Shown one piece after another: positions 28,160 to 37,509 of a stretch of 64,000 nt of DNA; position 1 is the first letter of the stretch; the number at the start of each line of letters is the position of its first letter. The translations under genes and the position numbers were made by a program. Location of the stretch: positions 3,915,982 through 3,979,981 of the forward strand of contig CM055901.1 in the NCBI GenBank assembly GCA_029582155.1, in the 5' to 3' direction. Under the pieces are notes generated by a model. The model worked only from the letters and a program-made list of their open reading frames with translations. It made no database searches and had not been told where the DNA came from. This DNA is from Panopea generosa. Lineage: Eukaryota; Mollusca; Bivalvia; Adapedonta; Hiatellidae.

Positions 28160-28378
28160 GAGACTAAATATACAGACTATCGCCATGGGCAGCCTTTCCC
28201 GACTGTGTGTCGGCTGGCTCGCCATCCTATCCGTCTTTAGTGCATCGGCACAACTGTGCCAGCTGCCGCCTCGTTGGACAATCAATGGTGAAGTGCCCAT
28301 GGAGGCGGAGCGCGGCCATGTGACGGTGGTGGCGTTGCTTCAAGCAAGCTGACCGATGTGTCTCTGGCAGGCCGCAGG
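28160..28378 (+). CDS. SELENOP: SelP coding exon 1: signal peptide and U-x-x-C redox motif
   Basis: A pyrimidine-rich acceptor ends at 28159. ATG at 28185 is chosen because it opens a 22-residue signal peptide (small polar start, hydrophobic core, cleavage near A-S-A-Q). The 28160-28184 part is 5' UTR, so at least one non-coding exon must lie upstream; I could not locate it. The family block [10 protein letters not shown] is followed by TGA at 28350-28352 and then P-M-C, which is the SelP redox site with Sec in first position. The donor gtatgt starts at 28379, and the exon ends in phase 2. Confidence 0.93.
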
Positions 28379-28608
28379 GTATGTATACTATCATGTTTAT
28401 AGATGTAAGTTAGTCTATCCCAGAAACTGATATCTCCCGAATCAGGTCTATTACCCACCAATGGAAAAAGCAGGAAATTCTATGCCTATCCCACAATTCA
28501 TAGCAATTGAATGCTTACTAGACTATGACGTCATTCAAACGTTCCCTGAAGTAACTGACTAATCAGCGTAATCGTAACAAACGCTAAGTAACAGGTAACA
28601 GACCCAAT

Positions 28609-28658
<50 letters not shown>

Positions 28659-30250
28659 GGGGAGCTTGGTTCGTTCTTCAGACAAACGTGCAAGTCAACC
28701 ATTGATGCTTATTCTTTATTCTGTAGTAAATAAACAGTTTGCATGCTTGCCATGCATTAAAGGATCCAAATAAAGGAAGTGAGACTTACATTCTAGTTTT
28801 TGTCAAACTCTGCGCTACCAAATTATAATGAAAAAAGTAGGGGCCACGTGTCATCCAAGAACTTATTTTTCTGTTAAGTGTGTGCACTGTTTATAAAGTG
28901 AATTCAGATGTCAGAAATCATCTATAATTCATACCCCAATTTACCAGCAATCAATTGTTTTTATGGCTTTCAAAATACATCAGTAATGTCATTCAAATAA
29001 AAAATTAGAATTAAATTTAGGAAAATTCATTAATAAATAGGAAGAAACAACGACGATTTATAACCGCCATTATGTGACTACCTCGCCGAAGTATTTCCTG
29101 TTTCCAATGGCGGTTCTATCGCTACAGCTAGTAATGCCAGTTGCAGCTCACAGTGTATTCGTCATCAGTATGAAACTCATGAATAAAAATAATTCACATT
29201 ACATTTGTTTTTGCGTATTTAGTGCTCAAAAGTTATTGTTAAAGTTATGTCCTTTCAAGTTTTTGTGTAAAGCGGAGATCACTGTAGATCACCATACATC
29301 TATTATATGATGCATAGCAGATTGAGTCAAATGGACACTAACGAAAGAAACAAAAGGAACTCATGGGACGTTCTAATCGACATTTCACCTGAACATTTAT
29401 TGTGCATGCACATATAAACCACTTAACGTCTCACACAATAATTAATGTTGTACTGTTCTACATATAGAGACATGCACTTCTGGAACACCGGATACATTCC
29501 CAATGATTCTAAGAGTGTCTGGTTCCCATAGATAGTCCTCTGTTGGTCCAATTATGCAGAAAAAACATGGGGTTGACCAGGTTGGTTTTTCACAAAATTG
29601 ATAGTTTGATGGCACCCCTTCATTTTTGACAATTCTGCCGATTTGTTGCAGTGTATCTCAGCGCAATTTTAAACTGTTATAGATTCATCAAACAGTTCCC
29701 GATGGCATCCAAACTTGGCAAAAATCACGAAAATATTCAAATGTTCCTATATGCACAAAGAAATATGACATTTTATGCATTTTTAAAAAAAAAATTGTCC
29801 AACCGCTTTACACAACCCTAATTTCTTGGGCGTAAGAATCTTGCTACCGTCATTTAAGGGAGGTAATTCTTAAGTGAGACCATAAGGATGATAAAAATAC
29901 CAAATATTGCTCTCTGCAGTTGCTTTACAGTATTTGTTTGAGCACGGTAAAGTAACATATTTATACTTTCTGAATTACAGCCTCGAGAACATACGCGTGC
30001 AGCTTATCGGCTACAACATTCGTGACATAAAATTCATCATCATAAACTCTAAGGCAAGGCACGCCATTGACAATGTCGGCGAATTATCCCGGCGGGTAAA
30101 CTTCCCCGTGTACCAGGATACCACCAGGGCACAGATCTGGAACCTACTTGGAGGTGGAAAGGACGACATGTACATTTATGACAGGTACCTATGACAGACA
30201 CAAACACATGCGCATACACGCACGTAAACACACACACACACACACACACA

Positions 30251-30314
<64 letters not shown>

Positions 30315-30759
30315 ATATACACATGAAGACTACCGAATAGTGTGTGTTTTATTTTTATTTGTCATTGTGGTAAATTTGAGGTTTTCCACTCTTCTATTAT
30401 ATCTTGAACTGTTACATATTTTAAAGCCCCAAACATAAAAGAATTTGTAGGAGTTGTTATGGTAAAGCATTCTGTCTGTATTCTATACCTGTCATTTGAT
30501 GACAGTGTGTTAAAATATTGATAAATTCGTCTGCTAAAGATGTATGTATACAAAAAATCCATGTATATTACATAGCAAAGTTGAATTACAATTTCGAGTG
30601 TTTTATTTCCCAACCTTCTCGCCCTAAAATTTCCAAATTTTCGGCAATGGAAGTTTTATTTCGTTAGTTGAATGTAATGCTATTATACTACTGCCAAACT
30701 ATATAAACACAGCAGTGGTGACGTCCTGTTGCTTTTTCGTCACGGACGAGGTGAAGGCC

Positions 30760-30793
<34 letters not shown>

Positions 30794-32611
30794 CCCCGGT
30801 TTGCGGTCGAATCATTGAAATTGTGCCTTATCACGATAACGTGCTGAAGTGAACACGCGTCGTGGTACAACAAGGGCACTGGGATTTTAAGTCGGACTAG
30901 TAGATAACATATATTATATCGCATTTGTGATAATCCCATTATCATTAAGTTGACATCTTTCTTAAATGTACAGTCAAACCTGTCTTAAAGTGGCAAGTTG
31001 TGTGAAGGACCAAACATGCCACTTTGAGGCAGGTTGTTGCTTAAGGCAGGTTAATTTGCTTTGGAAGCATAGAAATGGGAAATAGGAAACGTGGTTGCCT
31101 AAGACAAGTGGCTGCTTAATAGAGGTGACCGCTAACACAGGTTTGACTGTATTCATAGATTAATATGATTAAAGTACGAGTACATTAAACCATTAAACTT
31201 TTCCTCTTACAGGTGCGGAAAACTAGCACATTATATCCCATTTCCGGAAAGTATGCTGAACAAAAGGAATTTCCAAGTAGCACTTTGGGACACCTACTAC
31301 GGTGACCCGTGTAACTGTACCTCCTCAGCAGACGTTGACTCCTCCAGCAGTACATCCGGCCAATCACACCGCCGTCAACCACGTCGTCACCATAGCAACA
31401 CAGGCGGACATCAGCATGCACATCATTCATCACATCATAATTCTCACCATGGACGGCGTGTCCGAAGACATCTTCGTCATCAGTCGCGGCCAAACCTTGA
31501 ACAAAGTCCACGTTTTGTTCTTCATCGCAACAGAATGAGCGAAATATCATCCAACCGCATTTCAAAATGTAGATTTGACGATACTTTGTGTTACATTCTT
31601 TACGCAAGTGGTGTGCGATACCGTCGGCGACATAAGCGATTTGTTGGGCGACTTTTAAACAATTTGTGATCTCAACGTTCGGATGTCGCCAAACGATGCA
31701 TTTGTCCGACCTATGCGTACGAAGATTCATGCCAGTGCGTTCCTGGAACTCTAAATCTAGACAGACACACTGAGCTTGACGTGTCTTTCTGTTCATGCTC
31801 ATCACAACAGCTCTTGGACGAAAGTGCATGTGTTTGTCAAACATGTGACTCTTACACGGATGCAGAAACAACATCTCCATCTACTCCGTGTGTCACTTCA
31901 TCTCCACAGACTTGACAGTGACAGCCAGCAGTAAACAACGATTCCTCTTGACAGTGACCAAGCGTCGGTTCCTGACAATGACAGACATCTGACAGTGGTG
32001 TCTCGTCTTGACAATGACCAAGCGTCGGTTCCTGACAATGACAGATATCTGACAGTGGTGTCTCGTCTTGACAATGACCAAGCGTCGGTTCCTGACAATG
32101 ACAGACATCAGACAGTGGTGTCTCGTCTTGACATTGACCAAGCGTCGGTTCCTGACAATGACAGACATTTGACAGTGGTGTCTCGTCTTGACAATGACCA
32201 AGCGTCGGTTCCTGACAATGACAGACATCTGACAGTGGTGTCTCGTCTTGACAATGACCAAGCGTCGGTTCCTGACAATGACAGACATCTGACAGTGGTG
32301 TCTCGTCTTGACAATGACCAAGCGTCGGTTCCTGACAATGACAGACAACAGACAGCGATACGTCATCCTGACAATGACCAAGCGTCGGTTCCTGACAATG
32401 ACAGACGACAGACAGTGATACGTCATCCTGACAATGACCAAGCGTCGGTTCCTGACAATGACAGACAACAAACAGCGATACGTCATCCTGACAATGACCA
32501 AGCGTCGGCTCCTGACAATGACAGACAACAGACAGCCATACGTCATCTTGACAATGACAACACTCTGAAAACGGTGCTGTGTCTTGACAGTGACCAGTTG
32601 CCTGAAATTAG
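28185..32611 (+). CDS. SELENOP: Selenoprotein P with 49 in-frame UGA (Sec) codons, three coding exons
   Basis: Secreted selenium-transport protein of the SelP family. Coding exons are 28185-28378, 29981-30184 and 31213-32611. Both introns are phase 2 with GT-AG ends. The spliced CDS is 1797 nt, or 598 residues plus TAG. Domains in order: signal peptide (about 1-22); thioredoxin-like domain with a U-P-M-C redox motif at 56-59, matching the family U-x-x-C site; a stretch ending in Y-D-R-C-G as in vertebrate SelP; an N-C-T glycosylation sequon; a His/Arg-rich metal- or heparin-binding stretch; a Cys region with four C-x-C motifs; and a Sec-rich tail from residue 367. In-frame TGAs fall at residues 56, 285, 367, 369, then four per 20 residues from 379 to 569, then 579, 581, 591, 593 and 597. 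No in-frame TAA or TAG occurs before 32609. Family assignment rests on recognised SelP motifs; Sec insertion is inferred from these motifs plus the 3' SECIS candidates. Confidence 0.94.
28610..28657. repeat. Poly-G run of 48 in SelP intron 1
   Basis: An uninterrupted G homopolymer on the sense strand followed by aggggag. It could form G-quadruplexes. Its true length may be poorly resolved by sequencing. Confidence 0.95.
29428..29880 (+). mobile_element. Interspersed element with GTCTCAC ends in SelP intron 1
   Basis: It starts GTCTCACACAATAATTA and ends TAATTCTTAAGTGAGAC. A second, inverted copy lies at 33447-33878. It may be a non-autonomous DNA transposon; no coding capacity seen. It ends 100 bp before the exon 2 acceptor. 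Confidence 0.6.
29981..30184 (+). CDS. SELENOP: SelP coding exon 2: thioredoxin-like domain
   Basis: The exon runs from acceptor ...attacag (to 29980) to donor gtacct (30185) and is 204 nt, phase 2 to phase 2. It encodes L-E-N-I-R-V-Q-L, then F-I-I-I-N, P-V-Y-Q-D, W-N-L-L and K-D-D-M-Y-I-Y-D-R. These align block for block with the SelP thioredoxin-like domain, where family members have L-E-D-L-R-V-K-L, Y-I-V-V-N, P-V-Y-Q and K-D-D-F-L-I-Y-D-R. The intron-1 junction completes a Gly codon and the intron-2 junction completes Arg, so frame is kept on both sides. Confidence 0.95.
30226..30312. repeat. (CA)n/(CGCA)n microsatellite in SelP intron 2
   Basis: CA units flank a block of CGCA tetranucleotides. 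Confidence 0.95.
30761..30791. repeat. Poly-C run of 31 in SelP intron 2
   Basis: An uninterrupted C homopolymer on the sense strand, followed by aacccc. Confidence 0.95.
30969..31151 (+). mobile_element. MITE of the same family (copy 3) in SelP intron 2
   Basis: This 183-bp copy has the clearest ends: TACAGTCAAACCTGTCTTAA at the left and ACAGGTTTGACTGTA at the right, a perfect 15-bp inverted repeat. It ends about 60 bp before the SelP exon 3 acceptor. Confidence 0.82.
31213..32611 (+). CDS. SELENOP: SelP coding exon 3: His-rich region, C-x-C region and Sec-rich repeat tail
   Basis: The acceptor ctcttacag ends at 31212; the junction gives D-R-C-G as in vertebrate SelP. The exon is 1399 nt with a terminal TAG at 32609-32611. 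It carries N-C-T, a His/Arg-rich stretch (about 31370-31490), TGA at 31667, four C-x-C motifs (31697-31837), and a Ser/Thr/Pro linker. The tail follows, with TGA at 31913 and 31919, and then ten 60-bp blocks with TGA at offsets 29, 35, 53 and 59 of each block (first 31949, 31955, 31973 and 31979). The last TGAs are 32549, 32555, 32585, 32591 and 32603. The exon holds 48 UGA codons. A caller treating TGA as stop would truncate it at 31669. Confidence 0.93.
31922..32581 (+). repeat. SELENOP: 60-bp coding tandem repeat encoding U-Q-U pairs
   Basis: Eleven near-identical 60-bp units, the last partial, are exactly in frame with SelP. Each encodes 20 residues: a P-S-V-G-S block, U-Q-U, a variable segment, and a second U-Q-U. 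Two subtypes of the variable segment are visible. Subtype A (about 31985-32340) reads D-S-G-V-S-S. Subtype B (about 32345-32560) reads with V/A-I-R-H-P. One unit has TGA-CAT-TGA instead of TGA-CAA-TGA (near 32129). High nucleotide identity, including third positions, suggests recent unit duplication or gene conversion. Confidence 0.95.
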
Positions 32612-32689
32612 ATTTAAAAGAGGACAGATAGATGTTTACGGTAAAAATTATACTGAAAACTATAAAGACTTATAAATGAATCGTTTGGC

Positions 32690-32756
32690 ACATATCCACA
32701 ATGACGTCATTAGCTAAAGCCGCGAGGTTGCCGGTGATTCTGAGTTTAGGATACAA
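32690..32756 (+). promoter_or_regulatory. SELENOP: Candidate SECIS element 1 in the SelP 3' UTR
   Basis: ATGA (32701-32704) is followed 11 nt later by AAA (32716-32718) and by a 3' GA (32742-32743), the spacing expected for a SECIS core and apical loop. A lower helix can form between TATCC (32693-32697) and GGATA (32749-32753). The upper helix pairs TCATTAGC with GCCGGTGA, with two G-T wobbles and one mismatch, so it is weaker than the second candidate. It starts about 80 bp after the TAG stop. Seen: motifs and spacing. Inferred: function as a Sec insertion signal. Confidence 0.62.
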
Positions 32757-32960
32757 CTGTCTTAAGATCCATTTTAAAAGTTTTTTTAAATTAATTCATA
32801 ATTTATAGCTGTTATCCTTTTGTTTGCGTATCATATACGCATTCACATAATTATTGACGTAATATATAGGTCATCATTCTTCACACCATTTATACATCAT
32901 TGTGTACACTGCTTCCTTTGCAATATTTTCTCTTTTATGAAGTATATTTTAAATTCAGTG

Positions 32961-33033
32961 CATTGAGTATTGTCGGATGAAATGCTTCCTACAAACCTGC
33001 GAGGGTGTGGAAGCAAAGAATATAAACTCACGT
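32961..33033 (+). promoter_or_regulatory. SELENOP: Candidate SECIS element 2 (form-2-like) in the SelP 3' UTR
   Basis: The core ATGA is at 32977-32980, followed by AA, then TGCTTCC pairing perfectly with GGAAGCA (33009-33015), extended by TAC/GTG with a one-base bulge. AAA sits at 32993-32995, 12 nt after the ATGA. A small CCT/AGG mini-stem over the loop resembles the form-2 apex. The 3' GA of the quartet is at 33018-33019. A lower helix TGAGT (32964-32968) with ACTCA (33026-33030) closes it. The A-A mismatches between quartet and helix are a departure from the ideal. Vertebrate SelP mRNAs also carry two SECIS elements. Confidence 0.75.
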
Positions 33034-33097
33034 CTTTGCATTTAACTTACTATTACTTCATGAAAGAAATTAGAATCAGTTTAGTGAAAAAAACATA

Positions 33098-33110
33098 AAT
33101 AAACAATAAA
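33098..33110 (+). terminator. Tandem AATAAA polyadenylation signals of SelP
   Basis: AATAAA occurs at 33098-33103 and again at 33105-33110, about 70 bp after the second SECIS candidate. This places the likely mRNA 3' end near 33125 and gives a 3' UTR of about 500 nt. Confidence 0.55.
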
Positions 33111-33446
33111 AAAACACAAAATCTGTCTTGCCGTCATTTCTTCCTTAAATATATAGATATACAGATTCCAAGTTTCGTTAAGATGTATTCAATAACCAGT
33201 ATAATCAATGCTGTACCGACTCCACCTATAAGTCTAACATTCAATTATAATGATATACCAGATACCAACTGTTTAAAATAATCAAAGACTGATACACAAA
33301 GTTAATCTAAGAAATCACAACAAAAGTTTCTTACCAGATGGCATTAAAACAATGTCAAAATAAAAAAGTCGGTAAAGCGAAAGCACCGCAAAACCACGAT
33401 ACTGTAGTAGACTCTGGTAAATAATCGCCTACTTAAATATAAGAAA

Positions 33447-33878
33447 AACCTCCCTTATATGAAGGTAGGTTCTTACGCCCAAGAAATAAGAGCTGTTTAA
33501 AGCGGTTGGACATTTTTTTTTAAAAAATGCATATAATAATGTCATATTTCTTTGTGAATATGGGAACATTAGAACATTTTCATGATATCTGCCAAGTTTG
33601 GATGACATTGGGAACTGTTTGATGAATCTATAACAGTTTAAAGATGCGTAGTGATACACTGCAACAAATCGGTAGAATTGTCAAATATTGAGGGATGCCA
33701 TCAAACCATCAAAATTGTGAAATATCAACCTGGTCAACCCCATGTTTTTTCTGCATAATTGGACCAACAGAGGACTTTCTATGGGAACAAGCCATCGGTA
33801 ATGTATCCAGTGTTCCAGAAGTGCATGTCTCTATATGTAGAACAGTACACAATTAATTCTTGTGTGAAACGTATAAGC
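33447..33878 (-). mobile_element. Inverted copy of the SelP intron-1 element, downstream of SelP
   Basis: The reverse complement matches 29428-29880 along its length (for example tgcataattggaccaacaga, and cttacgcccaagaaat). The GTCTCAC-type ends are eroded. The pair flanks SelP exons 2 and 3. Confidence 0.65.
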
Positions 33879-34257
33879 GCATACCAAAAAAAAAGCGCAT
33901 ACGACCTTACCGTAAACCTATATGCGATAATAAGCACATGTTAAACTCTTAACGTCATTTTGTGGTAGAAATAGGCGCATATCCCCAGTACAGGTAATAT
34001 GTGCACTCGCTAACTAAATAGGTCATGAGTAGCAGATCACGTGTGCTCTTCAAGATACGTTTCTCAGAGAAATTCGTTGTTTATTCAGTATTCAACAAAT
34101 TTTCCTGTCCAATCAGTTTTGTTTATATTTTTTTCGCTAAAAATGAACTTGTCAGTTTCCTACATTTCGTTTGAAAAAAAAGCTGAAACGCCAAAACACC
34201 ACTTGAAAAAAGCAGATCTGTATATGCATTGTTTTATATATTTAAAACCATGTATAT

Positions 34258-34734
34258 AAGGTCTCACTAAACAGTTGAATTTTGTTCTCTGTTCTATATA
34301 AAATAAGGTCTAGGATTTCCCTTGTAAAAACGAATCCCACATAGAATTTTTTTGGTATTTTTTTTGTTCATAGCAGGAATGTAAACCCACATAAAATGCA
34401 CAATAACTGGTAGGTTGACCACGTTGTTTTTGTTTTTTTTTGTCAAAAGAGGGTGCAGTGACATTCTGAGATTTTTTAAACAAACAAGTCCTCAAATGAT
34501 CATAAATACATGTATATGTTGATAAACTATAAAAGTCTGTTTTTTTACACCAGTAATGTCTTATTGCAGTATAATATTGTGCTATACCAACATTTGCTCC
34601 TCTCACCTGCAGCAAGAAATCACAACTACTTTGAACCATTTTGAAAATATTTCAAAACCAAATTACACAGTCATTGTTTTTAAGCGTAAGAATCATGTTA
34701 CCGTTGGGAAAAAGGGGCGTAACTGTGTAGTGAG
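34258..34734. mobile_element. MITE-like element with near-perfect 16-bp inverted ends
   Basis: The left end GTCTCACTAAACAGTT and the complement of the right end, GTCTCACTACACAGTT, differ at one position. The interior near the right end (gcgtaagaatcatgttaccg) is related to the element at 29428, so it is a family member with a different core. The ORFs inside lack coding features. Confidence 0.65.
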
Positions 34735-35919
34735 ACGTCTAGGGCTTTCCATGAACAAAAATAAAGACTTTTAATTATATTTTAAGGATCTTTACTAAAT
34801 TTTCAAAACTAGTCTTCCATGGCATATTATGACGTCATATATTTAAACAAAACAAAAACAGAACAACTGTAATTGATAATGTCTGATTTACGAAGGTTCA
34901 TCAGGTAGTAATACATCGTTATCGATTTAAGTGATTTCATATTGGCTAAGTTATTGGTTTCAAGATTGTCACATTCACGTATATATGTTGCTTGAACGAA
35001 TACTACCCTGCAGTTTCGGTGAAAGAAAAAGCTGCATTCAACGTACACATAAAATAATAATAATTTACTGGGCTCGTTGCACGGGATAGTATAAATATTG
35101 TTTAAATATACACTGTTCACATGTCAATGAACAAATACGATACTATTTATATACGCAAGTTCATGAGCGCAATAACCAATTAATGATCACATTGGAAACA
35201 AAAACAATGAGTGTTGTATTAAACAAACACTGTTGCTAGGGTAGATCACTCTATGGTAACGTTAAATGTCGTTCCGACGCTAAATGTCGCAAGTAAGGTT
35301 ATATGTCGCAAGATTTACACCAACGCTTAAGGAATCACACACACTACTCCAGACCTAAAGCTGAAGGAGATAGAAATTAAACTTTAATTCTCTTTTTTTT
35401 TTTTTTTTTACCATTGTTTTGTATTGCAGTTAATTTTGTTCCTACCATGTGTTAAATGGTCAGTTTTTTAGAAATCAACACTGAACATTTGATGCTGATA
35501 CCAGATATCTTGGTTATTCTGTGTCGTTTTAGAACTGTCGGTTCGAACCGCATCATGGGCAAACAGTTGACATATGTTTCCTATATAACAAGGTCAATTC
35601 AATAGAGATAATTGATAATAGACTAGTTGTATCCAACTGTCCTCTTCGTTCGCAGGTGTAAATATAAAACGGATACAAAACAATGAGGGATATTTATTTC
35701 AAACTGAGTCCGTGTCCCTTAAGTTACACACAATTTATTTACAAATAGCATTCATAATTAAATACGTGTATTAATAACAGTTGTGTATCCCTATAAAACT
35801 GACATTTGACATGTCAACGGTTCATACAGCAATACGCTGACAGCACTCGTTAACTGGAGTTAGTAGACACAATTGTGGAATCTAAGTTAAACTGTAGACA
35901 TCCTCGGGCATCATAGATA
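34735..35919. other. Non-coding, nothing recognised
   Basis: The 97-codon minus ORF at 34827-35120 lacks splice context and motifs. A T run is at 35392-35409. Confidence 0.5.
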
Positions 35920-37225
35920 TCAACACTAGGCACCAGTTTCACCAAACTAGGCACCTGTTACATCAACACTAGGCACCAGTTTCGCCAACACTAGACACCA
36001 GTTTCACCAACACTAGGCACCAGTTTCGCCAACACTAGACACCAGTTTCACCAACATTAGGCACCAGCTTCACGAACACTAGGCACCATAGGCATCAGTT
36101 TCGCCAACACTAGGCACCAGTTTCACCAACACTAGGCACCATAAGCATCAGTTTCACCAACACTAGGCACCATAGGCATCAGTTTAACCAACACTAGGCA
36201 CCATAGGCATCAGTTTAACCAACACTAGGCACCAGTTTCACCAACACTAGGCACCATATGCATCAGTTTCGCCAACACTAGGCACCATAGGCATCAGTTT
36301 CACCAACACAAGGCACCATAGACACCAGTTTCACCAACACTAGGCACCAGCTTCACCAATATTAGGCACCATAGGCATCAGTTTCGCCTACACTAGGCAC
36401 CATAGGCACCAGTTTCACCAACACCACTTTCACCAACACTAGGCACCAGTTTCAACAACACTAGGCATCATAGGCATCAGTTTCACCAACACTAGGCGCC
36501 AGTTTCACCAACACTAGGCACCAACACTAGGCACCAGTTTCACCAACACTAGGCACCATAGGCATCGGTTTCACCAACACTAGGCACCAGTTTCACCAAC
36601 ACTAGGCACAGTTTCACCAACACTGAGCACCATAGGCATCAGTTTCACCAACACTAGGCACCAGTTTCACCAACACTAGGCACCATAGGCATCAGTTTAA
36701 CCAACACTAGGCACCAGTTTCACCAACACTAGGCACCAACATTAGGCACCAGTTTCACCAACACTAGGCACCATAGGCATCGGTTTCACCAACACTAGGC
36801 ACCAGTTTCACCAACACTAGGCACCATAGGCATCAGTTTCACCAACACTAGGCACCAGTTTCACCAACACTAGGCACCATAGGCATCAGTTTCACCAACA
36901 CTAGGCACCATAGACACCAGTTTCGCCAACACTAAGCACCAGTTTCACCAACACTAGGCACCATAGGCATCAGTTTCACCAACACAAGGCACCATAGACA
37001 CGAGTTTCACCAACACTAGGCACCAGCTTCACCAATATTAGGCACCATAGGCATCAGTTTCGCCAACACTAGGCACCAGTTTCACCAACACTAGACACCA
37101 GTTTCGCCAACACTAGACACCAGTTTCATCAACACTATGCACCAGTTTCACCAACACTAGGCGTCAGTTTCACCAACACTAGGCACCAGTTGCACCAGTT
37201 TTACCAACACTTGACACCAGTTTTG
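35920..37225. repeat. 22/31-bp minisatellite
   Basis: The basic unit is caccaacactaggcaccagt plus tt. A 31-bp variant adds ataggcatc. The two lengths mix irregularly along the array. Confidence 0.92.
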
Positions 37226-37509
37226 GTTTTATTGACATTAACAGAATTAATTAAAGATACCAGTCAAAGTTAAGTAAAAATTTTTTGAATATTTGAGTAA
37301 AACTTCCGAACACGATGGTAAATAGGAAGCTACGTCAAGAGAAATACATTTGTAATATGTTAGGCACTAGATTATGATAATGTTCATATTTTCTTGTTAG
37401 TAGAAAAGCAAAAATACTGGTAATAAAATGAAATTACTGGGCTAAAAATAAAATTGTTTGCTGCTTCTACTTTAACGAGACTGTTAGATCGAATCAAAAA
37501 TGAAAAACA

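Noticed and set aside
29074-29310. 78-codon ORF with a hydrophobic start in SelP intron 1
   Set aside because: No splice context or family resemblance; SelP exons 1 and 2 join in phase without it.
31185-31880. 231-codon minus-strand ORF opposite SelP exon 3
   Set aside because: It is the shadow of the SelP frame, which has splice sites, family motifs and a His-rich region; the minus frame has none.
33429-34639. ORFs of 60-109 codons downstream of SelP
   Set aside because: They fall within two transposon-like elements, lack introns in phase or motifs, and are AT-driven.
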